A DNA stretch of 64,000 bases from Liolophura sinensis (lineage: Eukaryota > Mollusca > Polyplacophora > Chitonida > Chitonidae). A model generated the notes under the pieces. It was given only the letters and a program-made list of their open reading frames with translations, made no database searches and was not told the DNA's origin. Both the position numbers and the translations under genes were made by a program. This document shows positions 56,779-64,000 of this stretch, in pieces (the first letter of the stretch is position 1; each line of letters begins with the position of its first letter). The DNA lies in NCBI RefSeq assembly GCF_032854445.1, contig NC_088303.1:33149265-33213264 (forward strand), read 5' to 3'.

Positions 56779-59700
56779 ATGAGCCCTGGTCCCGCTATTA
56801 ATATCAGCTTTACATCGCCCACGCCCCTAAATCAACCTCCAAAGTTAACCGTACTCAGTTATAACGCCTCCATCCCCAGTGCCCCGGCAAACATGCCACC
56901 TCGGGGGGCAAAAGCGAAGTCTAGGGATGATTCGGATTCCGACAGCGGGTCTTCCGAATCCGTTAGAGTATCACAGCACAAACACAAACGGAAAGATGAT
57001 CACAGCCAGAAAGATGATCACAGTCAGAAAGATGATCACAGCCAGAAAGATGATCACAGCCAGAAAGATGACGACGCCGTACCTGGGGTCAGTGAGGATG
57101 ACGATCACGCGAGTGGATCCAAAGCGCATGGGAGATATGCCAAGGGTCATTCAGCTGGCCATCGGGCGAAAGCACGCGGCGGTTCCGTCGCATCTATGAA
57201 AGGGAAGCGTCTCAGTAAGGTCACCATCCCTAAGCCCGGGGAGTCCACGGCATTCGCAGCTGTGGTGCAAATGTCCCAGAAGTTGCCCAAATCGTCTTCC
57301 AAAGTCAAGCAGAGAGCCTCGAACTTGTCCACCATCGTGCGAACCGGAGAATCCACCGACGATGTCTTGGAGGATCTTCCCAAGGCGGCCTCTAAAGTCC
57401 GCCAGAGAGCATCCACGATGTCCACCGCGTCCACGACATCCACTCGTACACCCAAGGGGAAGTCCCCCAGTAAAATAATGGAAGAAATCGAAGAATTTGA
57501 AGCCATGTCGAAGCAAAGCGCAGTGCTGAATATTTCTGGCCCGTACGCCAGCGACTTCATACCCCTGACGTCTGATGACCCTCTCACTGGTAAAATAAAT
57601 TTCATGTCAACTATAAATTGAATTTTCAGTAGACTGTTTGCTTTTAAAACTGTTTGGTGTGGACAGTTGAACACCTTTTGGATTTATTTGTTTATTTGAT
57701 TGGTGTTTTACGCCATACTCAAGAATATTTCACTTATACGGCGGCAGCCAGCATTATGGTGAGAGGACACCAGGGGGAAACCCACGACCTTCCGCAGGTT
57801 ACTGGTAGACCACGCATTGGTGAGAGGCTCCTGGGTCATTACGCTGGTCTAGCGCGCTAACCAGATGAGAACACCTTTTTGAACTAAAGCACACAAAAAC
57901 ATTATGGATGGTAGAACTGATGACTTAATTAATGAATATATGCACACCAATATGACGAGGGCTGCATGCCGAAATTTGTCAAAGTGAGAAACATATACGT
58001 TTAAGTCATTTCGAGGCGAAGTTGCATGCAGCTCATTTAAAACGTGGTTCCCATGAATTCATTTTGCTGTCGGTTATAGTGTCCAATGTGGACGCAAGTT
58101 TGACGACGGAAGTTAGTGGAATTGTGGGATTGTAGCCAAAAGGCCCATGCCTCAATTCCAACAACGGAGAATTTTTAGATTTCCCCGCTCTCACTAGTCA
58201 TGAGGACGTGGTGGTGACAATAGACGGTCTTGTTTGGCCGTTTGCACGTCGTATAAGTGAAATATTCTCCAGTGCGGCGTAAAATACAAATCAAATCAAT
58301 AAATAAATATATATTTATACATACAACACTTAATTGTATGATGAAACCTTTTCAGCCGATGATTTATTTATTTATTTATTTATTTGGTGTTTTACGCCGT
58401 ACTCAAGAATATTTCACCTATACGACGGTGGCCAGCATTATGGTGGGTGGAAACCGGGCACAGCCCGGGGAAACCCACGACCATCCCCAGGTTTTTGGCA
58501 AACCTTCCCACGTACGGCCGGAGAGGAAGCCAGCATGAGCTGGACTTGAAGTCACAGCGACTGCATTGGTGAGAGACTCCTGGGTCATTACGCTGCGCTA
58601 GCGCGCTAACCAACTGAGCCACGGAGGCCCCTCTTTCAGCCGATGAGAGCCGTTTAGAGATCAGGGAATTTTTTGTGCTTGATTTTTGTATGAATGATTC
58701 CAACTGAGTAGCTAGCCGCCGTTGTATAAGTTATACTATATTACTGAGTACGGCACTAAACACCAATCAAATAAATAAAATAAATCCAATCAAGTATATA
58801 CATTTGTGCATCTGTTTAGAAATCAATGAAGAAGATGATGTTGAGAAGAAGACAGAAGGTCGTGCTGGGGAAGTCACTGATTCTAAAGACATCAAGCTGG
58901 ATGTGGCGTCAGGTAATGTTGTTTTGTCAATAATATACATGTGCAATACGCCAGTGCGTCGTGTAAGTGAAATAATCTTGAGTACGCCGTAAAACACCAG
59001 TCAGATAAATAAACAAATAAATGTAGTCCATCGAACCGTTATACAAAGCGATTTCGAACTTTAGCCGCACATACCATGCGTCTTTCCAACATCAAGGAAA
59101 ACTGTTGACTGCTTCTCTTTGCATGGTTCCGTCCTATTTTCGTACTTTATATACTGTCTTAGTTCTTTGGTAGTTTGTGTTATACGTCGTTTTGGGAATT
59201 GGCCTTGCAATTATTGACCTGGAACGTCCTTATTGGTTGGCGGCTGGTATACGAATGTCTGTTTCGACGCATAGATTTAGTCTACAATTTTAATCCAAAC
59301 TAGACTCTTAACTATTCTTACATATTCTTGAGTACGGTGTAAAATTTGTGCGTCGAAAGACATACGTATACGAGCCGTTGACCAATAAGGGTGTTCAAGT
59401 CAATAATCGCAAGAGCAATTCCCAAACGATGTATAACACAAACCATCAACAGTTTCTAATGATGTTGGAAAGACATTATTAAGGTATGTTCTAGGCGACT
59501 GAGTGGAAATCAGTATTCAAATCTTGCGGATAACAACATGTCAGATGGCGATTTAACGCAACTCGAGCTCAGTTGGTTAGCGCGCTAGTTCAGCGTAATG
59601 ACCCAGGAGTCTCTCACCAGTGCGGTCGCTGTGAGTTCAAGTCCAGCTCATGCTGGCTTCCTCTCCGGCCGTATTTGGGAAGGTCTGTCATCAACCTGCG

Positions 59701-61815
59701 GATGGTTGTGGGTTTCCCCCCGGCTGTTCCCGGTTTCCACCCACCATAATGCTGGCCGCCGTCGTATAAGTGAAATATTCTTGAGTACGGCGTAAAACAC
59801 CAATCAAATAAATAAATAAACTCAACTCGATGAAATATACTGCCCTAGTCCCGGTTAAGCGGAATTAGACATAATCATGTAGGAGAAGGCAGAGATTCTG
59901 GATGTCCTGTCCATAATGAGAATTATACTCACTGTAAAACTAAGAAACTTGGAGTGAGGGCGATTGATGGAATGACTTTGACATGATAGTTTTTGAGTAA
60001 TAACTTGTGACGTTGACTGAAATTGTTGCACAACACGAGATATGTAAACACCATATGCACCCATCAAATAAATAAATAAATAAATAAATAAATAAATATA
60101 TGCATCAATTCGATGAAAGTTTGACCACTGACTCTATGCTTTGGTAGTACAATTTCAGCCAATGCAGCTTCAAAATTGGTTTGTAAAAATGGTCAGTTAA
60201 AAATTCTTGACCTTTAAGACAAAGTGTCTTTGTGAAACAGACTCAACTGCTCAAAAGTGCCACAAGGTTTGACTGAGTCTTATTAACTACAGTCTGAACT
60301 GATGTACATTGTTTTGTACTACAGTTAATGAGACGGTAAGTTTTAAGATTCAAATCTAGTATAAACCTGTAATATACCTTTGAACACTTTGCCCTGAAGT
60401 CGATAAAATTTGTGTCAATTAATTGTCGTATGTGCATAGGCCCGGTGTCACGAAATCTTTTGTGTAAGGAAAAGCCGTTTGCTTAAGCCACACAATACTA
60501 TACTTTGTAAGTGTTTAACAATGCTATACTTTGTAAATGTTTAATAATGCTATACTCTGTAAGTGTTAAATTTTGTCGAGAAACACTCTATGGATGATGG
60601 ACTTAGGCAAAAAAAAAATTCAGGTTTGTGACAACGAGTTCAGCCCTCTTTTTTGCGAGTTTGAAGCAAATAAAAAAAACCCCACATGATTATTCTTAGT
60701 ATTGATTTGACTTTATACTACATCATCTCCTTGACAAATCGAATTTATCATTTACATGTATATAATCATGGGGCATAATCAGTAAAAGAGTCATTTGTTT
60801 GCAGAAAAAGCTAAAGCCTTCTGAAGGCGAGCATTATTGTCCATTTTGCTATGTGGATACTGTTCGGTGGGCAATGACGACAATAAGCAGTTCGACGGCA
60901 CTTCTGGAGTGACTATCAATATGGCGAGCAAGTTTGTGCTTCGTACACGATAAAGTTCGTCTGCAACTTTCCAGAGTTGGTGATTTGTTTACTCCGGTTT
61001 TCTCCGGCGACCATAACACTGATCGAAATGATTAAAGTAGAACACAAAGTCTGCAGTGTTATATATATATTTGTTAAACAACGAACAAATAAACAAATAA
61101 TTATCATTTATATATTTTAAAGGCTTATATCATATATAAATAAAGAAAAAAAGTCTTCAATACATATATATCAAAGAATCAACAAATAAAATAAATATCA
61201 TTTATATCCAATATATATTAGTAAAAAAATCTTTTATCAATAATCAATTTATATGTGATAAACAACAAGCAGATAAACAAAATAAATGTATCATTTGTTT
61301 CAGACGCAAAAGCAGCGAAGGAACGTGAGTCTCCAGCCGAATCATCCCGTGGGAAAAAGGCCGGTTTGCTTTGTTGTGCGTCTAAACAAAATTCAGATGG
61401 AGAGGAGAATTCTAGCGAGCAAGCAGACAAAGGATCGAAAAAACAGACAAAAAAAGAATCGAAAGAATCGAAAAAAGAACCGAAAGAATCGAAAAAGGAA
61501 TCGAAAAGAGAACCGAAAGAATCGAAAAAAGAATCGAAAAAAGAACCGAAAAGAATCGAAAAAAGGACCGAAAGAATCGAAAAAAGAACCTAATAAAGAA
61601 TCGAACAAAGAATCGATAAAAAGCACAAAAAAGAAACGAAAGAGTCGATAAAGGAACCGAAAGAGTCGATAAAGAAATCGAAAGAGTCGATAAGGGAATC
61701 GAAAGAGTCGATAAGGGAATCGAAAGAGTCGATTGAGGAATCGAAAGAGTCGATTGAGGAATCGAAAGAGTCGGTCAATGAATCAGAGGAAAATTCAAGC
61801 GAAACGTCGTCCTAA
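56779..61815 (+). CDS. Unrecognised Lys/Ser/Glu-rich, low-complexity protein (orphan candidate)
   Basis: Three coding exons join in frame: 56779-57589 (ATG directly after a splice-type AG), 58820-58912, and 61304 onwards. The direct reading stops at TAA 61591-61593 and gives 397 residues. I see no known domain. Exon 1 encodes a Ser/Asp patch, four KDDHSQ repeats (18-bp units, about 56993-57070), basic Ser-rich sequence with two related segments ('SSKVKQRASNLST' and 'ASKVRQRASTMST'), and 'MEEIEEFEAMS'. Exon 2 is acidic. Exon 3 has GLLCCAS, then KESK/KEPK repeats. Past 61593 the same frame reopens with KESI-type 7-residue repeats and ends at TAA 61813-61815. Between about 61549 and 61635 the repeat register sits in another frame (see findings). 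The lack of hydrophobic segments suggests a disordered intracellular, perhaps nuclear, protein. The function is unknown. A poly(A) signal follows at 62079. Confidence 0.7.
57681..57868 (-). mobile_element. SINE family A, internally deleted, reverse orientation
   Basis: It keeps the tail, part of the body and the 5' part of the tRNA-like head, but the stretch holding the B box is missing. The flanks gaacaccttttg (57669-57680) and gaacacctttttg (57869-57881) look like a target-site duplication. It lies just after the first coding exon of the orphan gene. Confidence 0.9.
58245..58309 (+). mobile_element. SINE tail fragment (shared A/B tail)
   Basis: The tail begins 'cacgtcgtataagtgaaata' and ends in AATCAAATC-AATAAATAAAT-type sequence. 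The preceding stretch (about 58140-58240) resembles the family B 5' part, so this may be an A/B mosaic. Confidence 0.75.
58363..58633 (-). mobile_element. SINE family A, full length, best preserved
   Basis: On the minus strand: A box TGGCTCAGTTGG, body with GTGGGAAGGTTTGCCAAAAA, tail (AAAT)n; the B-box core has one change (gacttcaagtcc). The target-site duplication tttcagccgatga is seen at 58350-58362 and 58634-58646. It lies in the intron before orphan-gene exon 58820-58912. Confidence 0.95.
58715..58783 (+). mobile_element. SINE tail fragment
   Basis: It carries 'gccgttgtataagtt', then 'actgagtacggcactaaaca', then 'ccaatcaaataaataaa'. It ends about 35 bases before exon 58820-58912. Confidence 0.75.
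58951..59021 (+). mobile_element. SINE tail fragment
   Basis: It carries 'gcgtcgtgtaagtgaaataa', then 'tcttgagtacgccgtaaaac' and 'cagtcagataaataaac'. It begins about 40 bases after exon 58820-58912. Confidence 0.8.
59072..59478. repeat. Foldback (MITE-like) element in orphan-gene intron
   Basis: The left arm (about 59072-59275) is complementary to the right arm (about 59345-59478), with a deletion in the right arm. Examples: 'ttgtgttatacgtcg' against 'cgatgtataacacaa'; 'ccttattggtt' against 'accaataagg'; 'gtctttccaacatc' against 'gatgttggaaagac'. The spacer is about 70 bases. No ORF. Confidence 0.8.
59571..59820 (+). mobile_element. SINE family A, near full length
   Basis: Intact A box (ctcagttggttag), B-box core (gttcaagtc), body and (AAAT)n tail. 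A short possible target-site duplication caactcga flanks it (left about 59561, right about 59823). Confidence 0.93.
61430..61812 (+). repeat. Coding minisatellite, KESK/KESI repeats
   Basis: Units of 18-21 bp built on 'gaatcgaaaaaagaaccgaa' repeat in the 5' part, and 21-bp units on 'gaatcgaaagagtcgataag' in the 3' part. Both encode Lys/Glu/Ser heptad-like peptides in the gene frame, except for the shifted segment at about 61549-61635. Confidence 0.9.
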
Positions 61816-62078
61816 AAAGCTAACAAAAGCGAGAAACTAATTTTAAATGTAAATCCTCAACAAATCCTTATTATAATTAAGCATTATACTGTTCTAATCA
61901 AAACCAAGTTGCAAATGGAATGAAATATAAATTTGTTTTATGTTGTAAATTATACAGCAGCTCTTCGTTCTCATTAGCGGTACATAAATGGCTTCTAAAT
62001 AGTTGGATTAATGTTATCTATCGCATCACTGTAAGTGTATGTGTTCTGCTATGTAAACTGTGTACTTTAATACTGTCG

Positions 62079-62084
62079 TAATAA
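62079..62084 (+). terminator. Poly(A) signal AATAAA of the orphan gene
   Basis: AATAAA lies about 265 bases after the distal stop at 61813-61815, and is followed by a GT/T-rich stretch ('tgatatatttgttttt'). Confidence 0.65.
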
Positions 62085-62417
62085 AGCACTGGCAAGCCTG
62101 ATATATTTGTTTTTATCTCTGTGCGCAAATCTATTTATTTACTGTTAATAATACACATATACCAAGGTTTCTTGGTTTGTATTTACACGTATCGGGTATT
62201 TACATTTATATACGTAGGACCACGATATGCATGGCTGACGACAAAGGTTGATGGAAAAACCTTAATTTATGATCAGAGCATCATAGATAGCCAAGCGTCA
62301 AGCGGGGGGCGAGAATGGCAGGCCGGCTAAGCCCTAAACGAGACCAGCTCTTAGTACAAAAAGTGGAACTTTCGGGTATACATACCGGTTTAGGTAGAGG
62401 AGTATATAATTAAAACA

Positions 62418-62683
62418 GGGGTCTCCGTGGCTCAGTTGGTTAGCGCGGCATAATGGCCCAGGAGTCTCCTCACCAATGCGGTCGCTGTGAGTTCAAGTCC
62501 AACTCATTCTGGCTTCCTCTCCGGCCGTACGTGAGAAGGTCAGACAGCAACCTGCGGATGGTCGTGGGTTCCCCCGGGCCGTGCCCGGTTTCCACCCACA
62601 ATATTGCTGGCCGCCGTCGTATAGGTGAAATATTTCGTGATTACGGCGTAAAACACCAATCAAATAAATAAATAAATATATTC
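62418..62683 (+). mobile_element. SINE family A, full length with intact Pol III boxes
   Basis: A box TGGCTCAGTTGG at 62428-62439 and B-box core GTTCAAGTC at 62491-62499 match the tRNA promoter consensus. The body and tail are complete. An (AT)n microsatellite (about 62689-62731) follows directly, perhaps grown from the tail. This is one of the likeliest recent copies. Confidence 0.95.
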
Positions 62684-62684
62684 A

Positions 62685-62688
<4 letters not shown>

Positions 62689-62731
<43 letters not shown>
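62689..62731 (+). repeat. (AT)n microsatellite
   Basis: A run of about 20 AT dinucleotides follows the SINE tail. Confidence 0.9.
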
Positions 62732-62734
<3 letters not shown>

Positions 62735-64000
62735 TTTCTGCTACAATTTTCTGATTTCCTGCATAACCTTATGGAGTAAATTTTCATGAAAGATTGATAA
62801 TCTTGGTACAAATGCCGGTACATGTACATTCTTGGTTGGCGCTGAGTAGGCCTATATTATTATAGTATGCTATACCTACTGATAGCCTGTGTATCTGTGT
62901 ATACAAACATCAAAATATGAAATGTCCAAAAACTGACCATTCGAACGACAGACAGACCGTAACAGGCTGTTTGTCGCAGCTAGAAAATGAAATCGACCTG
63001 ACCTAGGCGTGGGTCCAGGGGTCACCTATCCGAATACATATATATAGGCCACGGAAGCCCCACACTCTTACATCTGCAGAAACAATTGACATTTTCAGGC
63101 CAGTGAAGCGTATAACTGACAAGATCTAGTGTGATTAGGTGATCAAGTATTATTTGTGGTACAGACAAGGCTACATGCGGTATTATTTCCTATGGGAAGG
63201 TCTGCCAGCAACCCGAGGGTGATTGTGGGTTTCCCTAGGATCTGCCCGTTTTCCTCCCATCATATAATGCTTGCTGCCGTCGTATAAGTGAAATATTCTT
63301 GAGTACGGCCTAAAACGCCAATCATGCAAATAAATAAATAAATAGTATTATTTCCTATTTTCAAGGATTACCCTCAGTCACTACCCCAAGCGGGGTTTGG
63401 AGCTGAACAAGCAACCGCTACTCAGTACGCATTCGTTCATTCATTCGTTCTTGTGGCGATACCGAAGGAGGGAAGTAGAATTATTATTAAATTATTGGCC
63501 CATCAGACAGTACTCGTGACCCTGTCGGGTAGAGTAGCTCCTTAAACAATCCGCTAGCAATGATCATGCAGTGTGGTGTGATTGAGTGCGAAAGGGGCGT
63601 GGATTTACGGAAAAGTCGATTAGGAGTTATCTCCCCTAACTTCGACACGGCAGACCTCCACAAGGCTGAAGACAGAACACAGATTACTTGTCAAGGTTTG
63701 TTTGACACACACTAATGAAGAGAATACAGATTCAAGTGTCTCAGTGTTATTTGGCTGATGGCAGAAACAGAACTGTCTCTCTCTCTGAACCGGGAAGTTT
63801 TATTGATCATTATCCAGATCGTTCAAATGTTTACAACAACAACAACACGGAATTTTAATTCTCGCTTCAAATAATCTGGCAAGGAAAGTATACATTATAG
63901 TTAAATTAGCTGCCAGCAAGGCCAAGTTAAGCGAGTTAATTTGACGAAGCACAAGGGAAGTCATGTCATAGTGCGAATGCGACTGTATTTATCGTATGAC
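62732..64000. other. Intergenic, no supportable gene
   Basis: Apart from the truncated SINE at 63194-63344 I see nothing with coding support. The last 500 bases are somewhat GC-richer and contain GGGGCGTGG near 63593, so they may approach the promoter of a gene outside the window. This is weak. Confidence 0.5.
63194..63344 (+). mobile_element. SINE family A, 5'-truncated with perfect target-site duplication
   Basis: The copy starts within the body (gggaaggtctgccagcaacc) and runs to the (AAAT)n tail. A perfect 14-bp duplication gtattatttcctat flanks it (63180-63193 and 63345-63358). The truncation point and the duplication together show that it was inserted as a truncated copy. Confidence 0.97.

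Noticed and set aside
62418..62500. A possible functional tRNA gene
   Set aside because: The A and B boxes are good, but the body continues into the SINE, and no closed acceptor stem or anticodon arm of a real tRNA is evident.
1..64000. CRISPR array, prophage, bacterial operon or viral insertion
   Set aside because: Tandem arrays here have no constant repeat with unique spacers. Genes are spliced and of animal type, and no viral gene was recognised.

Overview
The window is animal nuclear DNA. Its genes are split by many GT-AG introns, the spacers are AT-rich, and short retroposons are packed throughout. The repeats are tRNA-headed SINEs with an (AAAT)n tail, and the recognisable genes are metazoan. 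Together this suggests a lophotrochozoan, probably a mollusc; the species cannot be fixed from the sequence. All four protein genes I can support lie on the + strand.

1-17.9 kb: the ribosome-biogenesis gene BOP1. Seventeen exons (1320-15876) join in one frame into 713 codons plus a stop; only the extreme N-terminus is missing. One intron has a GC-AG donor. Two minisatellites (15.9-16.4 and 17.0-17.5 kb) lie just downstream. 17.9-23.8 kb: intergenic sequence with SINE fragments and a 1.8-kb minisatellite of 19-bp units.

23.8-30.7 kb: a C2H2 zinc-finger gene whose whole 1538-codon coding region (23917-28533) is one exon. It encodes twelve fingers, two AT-hook-like motifs and several SUMO-type sites. 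A four-codon upstream ORF ends one base before its ATG.

33.6-49.0 kb: a transmembrane CUB/LDL-receptor-class-A protein with the domain order of vertebrate LRP12/LRP3 (CUB-LDLa-LDLa-CUB-LDLa-LDLa-LDLa-TM-tail). Eleven exons give 816 codons. Its introns carry SINEs, a 33-bp minisatellite, a long foldback element and a perfect 70-bp palindrome.

56.0-62.1 kb: an unrecognised, lysine/serine/glutamate-rich, low-complexity protein gene of three coding exons. Two compensating frameshifts appear in the KESK-repeat 3' exon. The rest (49-56 kb, 62-64 kb) is repeat-rich intergenic DNA.

Mobile DNA dominates the non-coding sequence: 19 copies or fragments of one tRNA-derived SINE (several with target-site duplications), a second SINE-like family that shares its body and tail, at least four foldback (MITE-like) elements, and several minisatellites. 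The four genes do not form an obvious pathway; BOP1 acts in the nucleolus, the zinc-finger protein presumably in the nucleus, and the LRP12-like protein at the cell surface. I found no CRISPR array, operon, rRNA or true tRNA gene, and no clear new biological system. The orphan gene and the shared-tail SINE pair are the most novel items.
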